IMG/VR virus record: IMGVR_UViG_3300009181_000225
Coordinates: 1 to 31,833 of that record
Length of the DNA: 31,833 bases
Source of the DNA: a virus
Direction: 5' to 3' (one strand)
In this document: positions 21,467 through 27,414 of the stretch, one piece after another
How positions within the stretch are numbered: the first letter of the stretch is position 1
Layout: the number at the start of each line of letters is the position of its first letter
Position numbers and translations under genes: made by a program
The notes under the pieces: generated by a model
Told to the model about the DNA's origin: nothing
Database searches by the model: none
What the model saw: the letters and a program-made list of their open reading frames with translations, nothing else

Positions 21467-22112
21467 GTCCTTTCGTAGGTCACCACACCTACGCGGCGAG
21501 GCTCTGATACACGGTCTTCATAGTTCTTAATATATCCTGTTCGGCGATGCCTTTATACTCGCTTGTCAACAAACACGTAATATCTTTTCATCATGGATGT
21601 AATCAATAATCATTGAAGCCTAGTAACGCCTAGGTTTTGCGCAAGATTCGTATACAACACAACAATTTCACGATGATTCTTCGATTAATCGCTAGAGGAA
21701 TAACTTTAGCCATGGTTAACCGCAAGGAGCTTGAGATATCGATTTTATTGACCAAAATTTTTCCGGAAAATTTTACGGCTAGCGCGCCGTCAAGAACAAT
21801 TTAGCTGTCGGATTTACGCGTATAGTGGCCTCATGGGTGCTGAGAGCAATATCGAAATAGTTCCAGAAAACTTTCCTGAAATTTTTTACACGGACTTAGC
21901 GCCCGCCCCTCCAGAAAAAGCTAGCAAAAGATGCCATTTGACCGGGGGGGGCCCCCCCTTTTTAAGCTATTTTTCGGGGCCATATAGGGGCCTAATATAG
22001 GCCGGGGCCCCGTGTATTTGCGGCTGTTTTAGGGGGCCTATGAGTTGATATATGCGTGTTTAAAGTAGGCCGGGGCCCCGGGTTGCCGGCGAGGTAAGAT
22101 GATGTTGCGATG
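21467..22112. other. Intergenic boundary with G8C7 hairpin and GGGGCC cluster
   Basis: No convincing gene in about 645 bp. A run of eight G and seven C followed by five T (21944-21963) could be a plus-strand terminator. GGGGCC recurs at 21976, 21987, 22004, 22033 and 22072, with TAGGCCGGGGCCCCG twice (about 21998 and 22067). Two short plus-strand frames (21712-21804, 30 aa; 21833-22000, 55 aa) share a PENF motif but lack good ribosome-binding sites. The stretch separates the AT-rich left part from the more GC-rich early region. Confidence 0.55.
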
Positions 22113-22391
22113 TTAGTTTTTGCGATGGATATGCAGGGTATGCATTTGACAGATTTGGCAGTGGCAGTGTCTAGGGCCAGTGTAGTGTACGTTAGTATCG
22201 ATGTTATAGATTGGGCCGTGGTATTCAGTTCCGTTGATAAAGCGAAGGCCGGTCCAGGCCGAGAAGATGTCGGGTTGAATAAGGACTAAACGTTTGTCAT
22301 CGAGTTCTATTTCGTAGAGAGCAGCTGCGATGACGTCGTCGTAGGCGAAAGTATAGTCGATTGTTGATGTCCACATGGCGTGAGGTTGCAT
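22113..22391 (-). CDS. Hypothetical protein with C-terminal His/Cys cluster, 92 aa
   Basis: The C-terminus RHCHCQICQMHTLHIHRKN is packed with His and Cys and probably binds zinc. The N-terminal part is an acidic domain (TFAYDDVIAAALYEIELDDK). CCAGGAATATT before the ATG gives a Shine-Dalgarno. No early-type promoter lies in front, so it is probably read through from the genes upstream. No family recognised. Confidence 0.6.
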   Translation of the reverse strand: MQPHAMWTSTIDYTFAYDDVIAAALYEIELDDKRLVLIQPDIFSAWTGLRFINGTEYHGPIYNIDTNVHYTGPRHCHCQICQMHTLHIHRKN

Positions 22392-22427
22392 AATATTCCT
22401 GGACCGATGTAGGTTGTCGATGGTGTA

Positions 22428-22661
22428 TTAGGTGAGTGATGGGACGCCTAGGTAGATTTGTCCGCCTGTTAGCCAGGTTTCAATGTCGTAGCGAGCTTGA
22501 TCTTCGAATGCCGTGGGATTGCAGCCTGCGCATTCGGCGGCGACACGTTGACCGTTGTGATTGTTGTCGCATAGGATTACTGCTGGACCGGTGCGGCCGC
22601 AAGAGTCGCAGCGAGTTGTGGCGAGATAATCTGGGGTGTTATTGGTATTGGCGGTGGTCAT
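22428..22661 (-). CDS. Small zinc-ribbon protein, 77 aa
   Basis: TTRCDSCGRTGPAVILCDNN and AAECAGCNPTAF supply two CxxC knuckles (plus a lone Cys and His between), as in a treble-clef or zinc ribbon. The tail AFEDQARYDIETWLTGGQIY is a helix. Function unknown; possibly a nucleic-acid or protein adaptor. Confidence 0.65.
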   Translation of the reverse strand: MTTANTNNTPDYLATTRCDSCGRTGPAVILCDNNHNGQRVAAECAGCNPTAFEDQARYDIETWLTGGQIYLGVPSLT

Positions 22662-22679
22662 ATATTTGGCGTGGATATA

Positions 22680-22799
22680 TCAGTTGATGGGGGAGCGTAG
22701 TGTAGTACGTTTTGGTAGTCTTGCCTTTATCCGTAATATTAGGATGAGTGCATATTGTTTTGGTGATCGTGGGATACGTCGTAGCGGATATGAGAACAT
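22680..22799 (-). CDS. Very small basic protein, 39 aa
   Basis: MFSYPLRRIPRSPKQYALIL continues as a Lys/Arg-rich chain, ending 18 nt before the next gene's ATG. CTGGAG lies 8 nt before the ATG. The frame is open further upstream, but there it only shadows the preceding zinc-finger gene. Plausible as one of the many tiny early products; confidence is limited by length. Confidence 0.4.
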   Translation of the reverse strand: MFSYPLRRIPRSPKQYALILILRIKARLPKRTTLRSPIN

Positions 22800-22827
22800 A
22801 TGTGTATCTCCAGTTTGTCCGGACGTA

Positions 22828-23163
22828 TTAGTCTGCTTTGCCTTTGTGGTTTGTGGCTGTGCTTTGAGACATTGTACGAAACCTGACATTGGGTGTAGGC
22901 TTTTGCATGCCTAGTTGACAAGATTTTCCTACCATCATGCCGCTGTTGACCCAGAAAGCCTGGCGATATTCTTCCCTATCTGCGTGTGATTCAAATTTAA
23001 GGACAGTGAGGCTAGCTTGTTTGCCGTCGCCGGCTGATAGGCCTAGGTATTTTACAGTAGGTTCATCAGAGCAATCTGGGCAGTTATTGATTTTGCCACC
23101 CGCATTTCTTTTTGCAAAGGAGTGGGGGTTAAAAGATCCGCCGCAGAGGATACAATCGCGCAT
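22828..23163 (-). CDS. Zinc-finger-like hypothetical protein, 111 aa
   Basis: MRDCILCGGSFNPHSFAKRN and INNCPDCSDE form a two-knuckle zinc finger. A central compact domain follows (YLGLSAGDGKQASLTVLKFE; EEYRQAFWVNSGMMVGKSCQ), with a polar tail. Ribosome-binding hint GCGAGAACAA only. No early promoter directly upstream; 38 nt separate it from the 140-aa gene. No family recognised. Confidence 0.6.
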   Translation of the reverse strand: MRDCILCGGSFNPHSFAKRNAGGKINNCPDCSDEPTVKYLGLSAGDGKQASLTVLKFESHADREEYRQAFWVNSGMMVGKSCQLGMQKPTPNVRFRTMSQSTATNHKGKAD

Positions 23164-23201
23164 TTGTTCTCGCTAGATTTTATTGTTTATTGCCGTGTGT
23201 T

Positions 23202-23624
23202 TTAGTCGCTCAGCACAGTTTCAAAACTGAAATCTGCATTCAACGTTAGATCCATGGTAACCCACTCGTTGCCGTCCCATATATAAACGAACTCGACGCC
23301 TAATTGATCCGCTACGTCTGCCACCATCACATCGAGGGAAGGAAAGGTCGTTGAGCTCATGGCTTCTCCTCGGTCACGGTGATAAGCAATTGTGACGTTG
23401 TTGGCTGGGTTATCAAACGTGTGGGTATCGCCGAGGTCAGGCACCAATCGAGGATGAAGTTGAGAGATTGAGCCCAAGCTTAGGAGTGCATCAACGCGGG
23501 GAGTGGTGGCGTAATGGGTCGACAACGTTGCGCCGACGCCACTCGGGTAACCATCGTAGTGACAGTAGACTCCGACAACAGTGTTATTAGGAAGGGACTT
23601 GCAGATGAAAGATCGTGTTGACAT
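23202..23624 (-). CDS. Conserved phage/plasmid protein, 140 aa
   Basis: The pattern MSTRSFICKSLPNNTVVGVY then CHYDGYPSGVGATLSTHY, LLSLGSISQLHP and TIAYHRDRGEAM matches a family I remember from phages and plasmids (STRS, CHxDGYPSGVG and RDRGE signatures). Its function is not known to me. It has its own early promoter with an 18-nt leader and Shine-Dalgarno (GGTAGG), the same leader type as the 58-aa acidic protein. Confidence 0.75.
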   Translation of the reverse strand: MSTRSFICKSLPNNTVVGVYCHYDGYPSGVGATLSTHYATTPRVDALLSLGSISQLHPRLVPDLGDTHTFDNPANNVTIAYHRDRGEAMSSTTFPSLDVMVADVADQLGVEFVYIWDGNEWVTMDLTLNADFSFETVLSD

Positions 23625-23642
23625 GTTGTTTCCTACCTTCTT

Positions 23643-23671
23643 ATACTATCACGTTCGAGTGTTACTTTGCA
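23643..23671 (-). promoter_or_regulatory. Early promoter, leadered class
   Basis: TGCAAA, 17-bp spacer, TAGTAT, then an 18-nt leader AAGAAGGTAGGAAACAAC with Shine-Dalgarno before the ATG at 23624. Confidence 0.85.
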
Positions 23672-23678
23672 CAGGTGA

Positions 23679-23894
23679 TCAAAGAAAGAAGCAGATGAAG
23701 GCGAGGGTGCCTAGGCCGACCTTGGGGCCACAGAAGTAGGTGAGGGTGGCGATGCCTGCCAGAAGGATGGTCTTGATGATGATGTTGGTGACGAGCCACG
23801 TGAGGGCTTCCTCGGACTGTTGTTTCGTCTGCAGACGGGCCTTCAAACTGCTGTTGGAGGTTTGGAGCGACTGGCGTTTGGTGCCGTTATACAT
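23679..23894 (-). CDS. Small membrane protein, 71 aa
   Basis: A polar N-terminus (MYNGTKRQSLQTSNSSLKAR) precedes two hydrophobic segments (WLVTNIIIKTILLAGIATLT and GLGTLAFICFFL) that form one or two membrane helices. The frame is open to an ATG at 23930, but those 12 codons are the promoter itself; the -10 box ends 6 nt before the ATG at 23894, so that is the start. mRNA predicted leaderless. Confidence 0.7.
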   Translation of the reverse strand: MYNGTKRQSLQTSNSSLKARLQTKQQSEEALTWLVTNIIIKTILLAGIATLTYFCGPKVGLGTLAFICFFL

Positions 23895-23900
23895 GGTCTT

Positions 23901-23929
23901 ACTATACCCCTTTCCTACGTGACTTTGCA
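23901..23929 (-). promoter_or_regulatory. Early promoter, leaderless class
   Basis: TGCAAA, 17-bp spacer, TATAGT, AAGACC, ATG (23894). It begins two bases after the stop codon of the gene before it. Confidence 0.85.
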
Positions 23930-23930
23930 T

Positions 23931-24098
23931 TCAGAATGGGTTGGTCCAGGTGTTGTACTGGCGTTCGGTGAGCTGCCGTTCCTTGCACAGGGAGTCCGTC
24001 AGGTTGTTCCAGGCTTCCCGCTTCCAGACGACGTCCCCGTGCGGGCCGGCGTAGATCTCGATGAACATCTTGAGGGCTTGTTTCTTGGTCAGCTTCAT
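23931..24098 (-). CDS. Small hypothetical protein, 55 aa
   Basis: MKLTKKQALKMFIEIYAGPH continues to a Trp-rich C-terminal half (VVWKREAWNNL, QYNTWTNPF). Mostly helical and compact, so a folded small host-takeover protein is plausible. The start at 24098 is fixed by the promoter, whose -10 box ends 6 nt upstream; the longer open frame to 24143 is promoter sequence. No family recognised. Confidence 0.7.
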   Translation of the reverse strand: MKLTKKQALKMFIEIYAGPHGDVVWKREAWNNLTDSLCKERQLTERQYNTWTNPF

Positions 24099-24104
24099 AG
24101 TCTT

Positions 24105-24133
24105 ATTATACCCTTTCAGGGGTGAACTTTGCA
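24105..24133 (-). promoter_or_regulatory. Early promoter, leaderless class
   Basis: TGCAAA, 17-bp spacer, perfect TATAAT, AAGACT, ATG (24098). The -10 box is the consensus hexamer. Confidence 0.88.
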
Positions 24134-24139
24134 CCGGCG

Positions 24140-24316
24140 TCACACGGCGGATTCTTCTTCTTCTTCTTCTTCTTCAAGAAGCTCGTTGGTATGCGCCATG
24201 TCTGCAACATCATCTTCCGACATATAACAGAGACATGCTTTGATGACCATCTGTGGGTCGAGGACACCCTCATCGATTAATTCGAGCAGCTTGTTCGTTA
24301 CTTTGCGTGTTACCAT
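24140..24316 (-). CDS. Small acidic protein with poly-Glu tail, 58 aa
   Basis: MVTRKVTNKLLELIDEGVLD, then PQMVIKACLCYMSEDDVADM, then a run of eight Glu (eight GAA codons) and ESAV-like end. The helical body looks like a small alpha-bundle; the acidic tail may mimic nucleic acid or bind basic proteins (inference). Leader AAGAAGGTAGGAAACAGC provides a Shine-Dalgarno. The GAA run is prone to slippage, so tail length may vary. Confidence 0.72.
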   Translation of the reverse strand: MVTRKVTNKLLELIDEGVLDPQMVIKACLCYMSEDDVADMAHTNELLEEEEEEEESAV

Positions 24317-24334
24317 GCTGTTTCCTACCTTCTT

Positions 24335-24363
24335 ATACTATCACGTTCCTGCGCGACTTTGCA
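24335..24363 (-). promoter_or_regulatory. Early promoter, leadered class
   Basis: TGCAAA, 17-bp spacer, TAGTAT and an 18-nt leader with GGTAGG before the ATG at 24316. It overlaps the last codons of the preceding gene, whose end MQSRAGT is promoter sequence. Confidence 0.85.
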
Positions 24364-24544
24364 TCGCAGCTTTGAATGAACTTGCGTGAGGAACCGTGTA
24401 AGCCTCGCGAATGATACGCGTATGGGTTTCCAGGCGTAGATAGCCTTCGTTGATGCCTTTGCGGACCTCGTGTTGATCTTGGTATTCGAGGTTGGAGAAG
24501 TTGAAGCCAACGAAGTACTTGTATGCCATCATGTTATTTGCCAT
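24341..24544 (-). CDS. Small hypothetical protein, 67 aa
   Basis: MANNMMAYKYFVGFNFSNLE, then YQDQHEVRKGINEGYLRLET and THTRIIREAYTVPHASSFKA. The start follows the stop of the 55-aa gene by 4 nt, so this is the second gene of a two-gene unit; MMAYKY is an alternative start. A longer open frame continuing upstream merely shadows the 55-aa gene. No family recognised. Confidence 0.65.
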   Translation of the reverse strand: MANNMMAYKYFVGFNFSNLEYQDQHEVRKGINEGYLRLETHTRIIREAYTVPHASSFKAAMQSRAGT

Positions 24545-24548
24545 GTGA

Positions 24549-24716
24549 TCACTGTGGAATGAAGCAGATCCGGATGTCGTGATAGCCTTTGCCGCTGAGG
24601 AAAAGAGCTTCGGTTGATATTTGATTTGCTGGAAGAGTTTTTGAGGAAGTGTCGCCTTCATTCGTTGTGAATTCGATCTTGAAGAGTGCCTCTTTCTTTG
24701 CTGCTTCGTTTCCCAT
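24549..24716 (-). CDS. Small hypothetical protein, 55 aa
   Basis: MGNEAAKKEALFKIEFTTNE, then GDTSSKTLPANQISTEALFL and a short end GYHDIRICFIPQ. It looks like a small beta-rich fold. The start is fixed by the promoter whose -10 box ends 6 nt upstream. First gene of a pair with the 67-aa gene. No family recognised. Confidence 0.68.
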   Translation of the reverse strand: MGNEAAKKEALFKIEFTTNEGDTSSKTLPANQISTEALFLSGKGYHDIRICFIPQ

Positions 24717-24722
24717 AGTCTT

Positions 24723-24751
24723 AATATATCATTCTTCCACGTGACTTTGCA
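24723..24751 (-). promoter_or_regulatory. Early promoter, leaderless class
   Basis: TGCAAA, 17-bp spacer, TATATT, AAGACT, ATG (24716). The upstream repeat core lies 11 bp before the -35 box. Confidence 0.87.
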
Positions 24752-24762
24752 CAACCTGAAGC

Positions 24763-24790
24763 AGATTAAGTGGATAAGTTTTTAGCCATG
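24763..24790 (-). repeat. Upstream repeat element, shortest copy
   Basis: Carries the core CCATGGCTAAAAACTTATCC followed by ACTTAATC, as in the other three copies, but the outer TGGCTAATCGTTTGA part is replaced. It contains TTATCCACT, 8 of 9 bases of a DnaA box, and the mini-ORF MAKNLST. The gap 24791-24891 holds nothing else recognised. Confidence 0.75.
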
Positions 24791-24891
24791 GTAGGTAAGG
24801 TTCCCAGAAGGCTCGAGGCGTGACCTTGTGAGGTTAGCCTATGTTGCCATAGGTTGATTGATAAAGATTCATCCTAGAGGCACCTGGGTGA

Positions 24892-25620
24892 TCAGAACAC
24901 GCTAGCCGAGACCCACTGGACGATACCTTTTGTGTCCTTGACACCGGCATTAGCATTCCATTGGTTGCGATATTTTGAAACGCCGGTCCAGAAGATTTTG
25001 CCTGTGAAGCCGTTGATGGTGACGGTCGTGCCTTTGGCAGGGATGCGTGCGAGCATTCCTTCTGCGACGGTTTTAAGTGCAGCATCTTTTGCTGTCTTCA
25101 CCGCCGCCTTTGCTTCGGCTGCAGCCTTAAGCTTTGCTTCCGCGATTAAGCGTTCGTCAAAAGCCTTGCTGGCATCAACCTTAAGTTGTTCCTGCGCAGC
25201 CTGCCACAACAGATAGTTCTCCCACATGACCGGGCCGCCAAACGCAGCTTGTTTCCAGTTTTCGTCAACGGTGGCAAGCAATGCATAACCATGCCGGTCG
25301 CTGAACAGGTTGGTGCAATCGATCCATGCGAATTGCTCGGCCGGAGCAAGAGGTTGGCGTACCATCCAATCCGCCTCCTCGATGAATGCCATTGGTCGAG
25401 CGGTTGTAATACCGCGATACCGCGAAGGTACTACTCCGTGTTCGCCGAGCCACACAAGGGCCCACGTACAGGTGGTTGCTCGGAAGTCGCTGTAGTCGAG
25501 GGTGTCCGACCAGTTGCGATCTTCGCGGGTCGATTCAACCTTCAGAACCTTGCCTTCAAAGAAGAGTTTCGAAGCGTCAAGTTTGGTGGTTTGATCACGA
25601 TATGATTTGATGATTGCCAT
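24892..25620 (-). CDS. Hypothetical protein with Ala/Lys coiled coil, 242 aa
   Basis: The N-terminal 140 residues look globular (LFFEGKVLKVESTREDRNWS; TCTWALVWLGEHGVVPSRYR; WIDCTNLFSDRHGYALLATV). Residues 150-195 are an Ala/Lys/Glu helix (LIAEAKLKAAAEAKAAVKTA). The C-terminal 50 (GTTVTINGFTGKIFWTGVSK) resemble a small SH3/KOW-like beta barrel. It is the largest early gene after the AAA+ ATPase. It has its own promoter and a Shine-Dalgarno leader (AAGGTAGGAAGAAC). No family recognised. Confidence 0.75.
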   Translation of the reverse strand: MAIIKSYRDQTTKLDASKLFFEGKVLKVESTREDRNWSDTLDYSDFRATTCTWALVWLGEHGVVPSRYRGITTARPMAFIEEADWMVRQPLAPAEQFAWIDCTNLFSDRHGYALLATVDENWKQAAFGGPVMWENYLLWQAAQEQLKVDASKAFDERLIAEAKLKAAAEAKAAVKTAKDAALKTVAEGMLARIPAKGTTVTINGFTGKIFWTGVSKYRNQWNANAGVKDTKGIVQWVSASVF

Positions 25621-25637
25621 GTTCTTCCTACCTTTTA

Positions 25638-25666
25638 ACTATATCATCTTCCCGCGCGACTTTGCA
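25638..25666 (-). promoter_or_regulatory. Early promoter, leadered class
   Basis: TGCAAA, 17-bp spacer, TATAGT, then a 17-nt leader with AAGGTAGG before the ATG at 25620. An upstream repeat copy lies 13 bp before the -35 box. Confidence 0.87.
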
Positions 25667-25680
25667 TAGAAGCAAGAAAA

Positions 25681-25723
25681 GATTAAGTGGATAAGTTTTT
25701 AGCCATGGTCAGGTGATTAGCCA
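25681..25723 (-). repeat. Upstream repeat element
   Basis: TGGCTAATCACCTGACC then ATGGCTAAAAACTTATCCAC and TTAATC. The stop codon of the upstream 98-aa gene (WLIT-stop) is formed by its first part. Contains TTATCCACT and the mini-ORF MAKNLST. Confidence 0.82.
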
Positions 25724-26005
25724 CATGCGATTCGCTGCGAGCCAACGTTTCTGACCTGCCGAACGACCGGTGCCTTTTGCTTTGAGGTGAGGTACTACAA
25801 GCGTGTAGGCCTCCGCAAGCCACACAGCTGCAGCGTCACTCGTCGCAAATGGTCCGACATTGAGACCTGCCCCGCAACGATCCATCAGCAACCATCCGTC
25901 GGGCGATGCCGTGGCCCTCAACGCGGAGGTGATCACCTTCAACCTCCGCACGCTCATTTTTGAGGGGAGTGTTGAGGAAGGAAGCGTTTTGTTGATCATC
26001 TTCAT
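25709..26005 (-). CDS. Hypothetical protein, 98 aa
   Basis: MKMINKTLPSSTLPSKMSVR leads to a small domain with TSALRATASPDGWLLMDRCG, AAAVWLAEAYTLVVPHLKAK and a basic end (GQKRWLAANRMWLIT). The DGWLLMDRCG strand-turn hints at a compact alpha/beta fold. Start fixed by a -10 box 6 nt upstream; the third codon is a second ATG. Its last codons overlap the upstream repeat of the next gene. No family recognised. Confidence 0.68.
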   Translation of the reverse strand: MKMINKTLPSSTLPSKMSVRRLKVITSALRATASPDGWLLMDRCGAGLNVGPFATSDAAAVWLAEAYTLVVPHLKAKGTGRSAGQKRWLAANRMWLIT

Positions 26006-26011
26006 ATTCTT

Positions 26012-26040
26012 ATAATACCACGTTCAGGCGCGACTTTGCA
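26012..26040 (-). promoter_or_regulatory. Early promoter, leaderless class
   Basis: TGCAAA, 17-bp spacer, TATTAT, AAGAAT, ATG (26005). An upstream repeat copy lies 12 bp before the -35 box. Nearly identical to the promoter at 31746-31774. Confidence 0.88.
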
Positions 26041-26051
26041 CGGCTTCGCAG

Positions 26052-26096
26052 CAGATTAAGTGGATAAGTTTTTAGCCATGGTCAAACGATTAGCCA
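26052..26096 (-). repeat. Upstream repeat element
   Basis: TGGCTAATCGTTTGACC then ATGGCTAAAAACTTATCCAC and TTAATCTGC. TGGCTAA occurs twice, 18 bp apart, inside the unit. Contains TTATCCACT and the mini-ORF MAKNLST. Confidence 0.82.
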
Positions 26097-26107
26097 CTGG
26101 GCAACGC

Positions 26108-26206
26108 TCAGGAGTCAATGAAGTTTTGAAGTTTTCTGCCGGCGTTCCACGCGCTCCACATCATGAATGTCACAAAGATGAACTGGGGAATTGTTTCAAT
26201 CACCAT
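26108..26206 (-). CDS. Tiny membrane protein, 32 aa
   Basis: MVIETIPQFIFVTFMMWSAW then NAGRKLQNFIDS: one hydrophobic helix with a basic end. Although only 32 codons, it begins exactly 6 nt after a full early promoter -10 box, as do ten other genes here, which strongly supports translation. Function unknown. Confidence 0.65.
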   Translation of the reverse strand: MVIETIPQFIFVTFMMWSAWNAGRKLQNFIDS

Positions 26207-26212
26207 GGTATT

Positions 26213-26241
26213 AGTATATCATCTTCACGCGCGACTTTGCA
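26213..26241 (-). promoter_or_regulatory. Early promoter, leaderless class
   Basis: TGCAAA, 17-bp spacer, TATACT, AATACC, ATG (26206). Confidence 0.85.
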
Positions 26242-26260
26242 CCAGGACGCACATTTTTGT

Positions 26261-26686
26261 TTAGATGCTTGATGCTGCTGATTTGATGTATGTTTGCAAA
26301 CAGCTCGCTTTGAAGTTAGAAAAAGCGACATCATTAATCTTTATGCCAAGCTTAGTGGCAAGCTTTCGTCCTCGATGCCATGCCTCAAATTCTTCCTCGA
26401 TGATATCGCACTGGTGAATGAATCGTTTCTTTATAACTCTAGATGTTACGCCATAACCGTGACGAAAACGAAACTCAGTTGTTTTAGACTTGTCAGCGAT
26501 TAGTACATGTCCACATTCATGAAGCAGCGTGTAGAGCTGGTCTGTCAATGGTTCTGTTTCATTGATGCAAATCAGACGTTCTTCCTTGTAGTATGTTCCA
26601 TCGTCGATGGTAGAAAATTCAACACGAATATTTCTAAGATTGCACCAAGCAACAACGGTGGCAAGGCTCTTTTTTGTGGTAGTCAT
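26261..26686 (-). CDS. HECGH metallopeptidase-like protein, paralogue 1
   Basis: QLYTLLHECGHVLIAD carries the HExxH zinc site, and DIIEEEFEAWHRGRKLATKL provides Glu residues for the third ligand, as in IrrE/ImmA-type and related minimal metallopeptidases. The C-terminus NFKASCLQTYIKSA matches the paralogue at 27621-28175. ImmA-type proteases cleave repressors; that target is inference. The start at 26686 (MTTTKKSLATVVAW) is preferred over an in-frame ATG at 26758, because GAGG precedes it and the longer version overlaps the upstream gene. Confidence 0.72.
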   Translation of the reverse strand: MTTTKKSLATVVAWCNLRNIRVEFSTIDDGTYYKEERLICINETEPLTDQLYTLLHECGHVLIADKSKTTEFRFRHGYGVTSRVIKKRFIHQCDIIEEEFEAWHRGRKLATKLGIKINDVAFSNFKASCLQTYIKSAASSI

Positions 26687-26714
26687 ACATCCTCGTGAGG
26701 GAGACCATGATGCA

Positions 26715-26897
26715 TCAATAGTGTTGAATGATGTAGATAAGTGGCGTGAAGAAGCCAAGCACCGTTAGCACACCGGCCATAAATGGCAAGCAAGTTTCTC
26801 CAAGGAATTCATCTACGCGAGTTGCATATCTGACTTCATGTTGGTTGACGGAATAACAAGTCACAACATTACTATCTTTAGGAAACTTTTTTGACAT
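26715..26897 (-). CDS. Small membrane-anchored protein, 60 aa
   Basis: MSKKFPKDSNVVTCYSVNQH begins inside the end of the upstream 68-aa gene (20-nt overlap, different frame). The C-terminus is a membrane helix (CLPFMAGVLTVLGFFTPLIY). A GTG immediately before the ATG could also start it. Tail-anchored topology is likely. Function unknown. Confidence 0.6.
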   Translation of the reverse strand: MSKKFPKDSNVVTCYSVNQHEVRYATRVDEFLGETCLPFMAGVLTVLGFFTPLIYIIQHY

Positions 26898-27084
26898 CAC
26901 TCGTCAACGCCCAGGTGGTTGCCCCAGTAGCTGGGTCTAAAAGATTGACGGCACCAACAAAGCGCCAGTCGTTTTCGTAATCTGCGGTACCGCCCAAACG
27001 TTTGGTATAATCGTCCGATGCAGCAATCATTTTGCGTTGACCGGGGCCTACAAGAAGAAGATCACCTTTTTTGATATACGCCAT
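26878..27084 (-). CDS. Small beta-rich protein, 68 aa
   Basis: MAYIKKGDLLLVGPGQRKMI, then AASDDYTKRLGGTADYENDW and RFVGAVNLLDPATGATTWAL: this looks like a small SH3- or carbohydrate-binding-like barrel. Start fixed by the promoter -10 box 6 nt upstream. First gene of a unit that may include the 60-aa membrane protein and metallopeptidase paralogue 1. No family recognised. Confidence 0.68.
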   Translation of the reverse strand: MAYIKKGDLLLVGPGQRKMIAASDDYTKRLGGTADYENDWRFVGAVNLLDPATGATTWALTSDVKKVS

Positions 27085-27090
27085 TGTTCT

Positions 27091-27119
27091 ACTCTATCAT
27101 GTTCCGTCGCGACTTTGCA
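27091..27119 (-). promoter_or_regulatory. Early promoter, leaderless class
   Basis: TGCAAA, 17-bp spacer, TAGAGT, AGAACA, ATG (27084). The -10 hexamer is one of the weaker versions. Confidence 0.82.
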
Positions 27120-27143
27120 TAAGCTCCCCGCGTTTTTATAATT

Positions 27144-27359
27144 TTACTTGCTGGTCGCAAAAATGGTGATGACATATGCAAGACAAAAGAACAACATGAA
27201 TGAACCTATAGAGAGGGAGGCTAGGTTAAAACATCCTGCAAGACCCCAAAAGAATCCGCCGAACGTGAATGCGAGAATTGGCGCTATAAGCGTAAAACGC
27301 GTAAACTGCGGGAACGCAATGGTCAACCCGAGGAAGACAAAGAATAAAACAAACGGCAT
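27144..27359 (-). CDS. Integral membrane protein, 71 aa
   Basis: Almost entirely hydrophobic: MPFVLFFVFLGLTIAFPQF, then LIAPILAFTFGGFFWGLAG and SLSIGSFMLFFCLAYVITIF, giving two or three membrane helices. AAAAGAGTTTCAATA precedes the ATG. No early promoter immediately upstream. A holin or antiholin, or a host membrane effector, could look like this; no assignment. Confidence 0.65.
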   Translation of the reverse strand: MPFVLFFVFLGLTIAFPQFTRFTLIAPILAFTFGGFFWGLAGCFNLASLSIGSFMLFFCLAYVITIFATSK

Positions 27360-27414
27360 TATTGAAACTCTTTTCTAAGACACTAGTTGTCTAGAGCATT
27401 GACATTTCAAAAAC

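Noticed and set aside
23895-24143. Longer N-termini for the 71-aa and 55-aa early proteins
   Set aside because: The extra codons (such as MQSHVGKGYSKT) are translated promoter sequence shared by all cassettes.
24545-24754. 5' extension of the 67-aa gene to make a 137-aa protein
   Set aside because: The extension starts inside a promoter and shadows the 55-aa gene, whose start has the standard 6-nt spacing from the -10 box.
24892-25605. Plus-strand frames across the 242-aa gene
   Set aside because: They lack starts with ribosome-binding sites, and the minus frame has a full promoter and leader.
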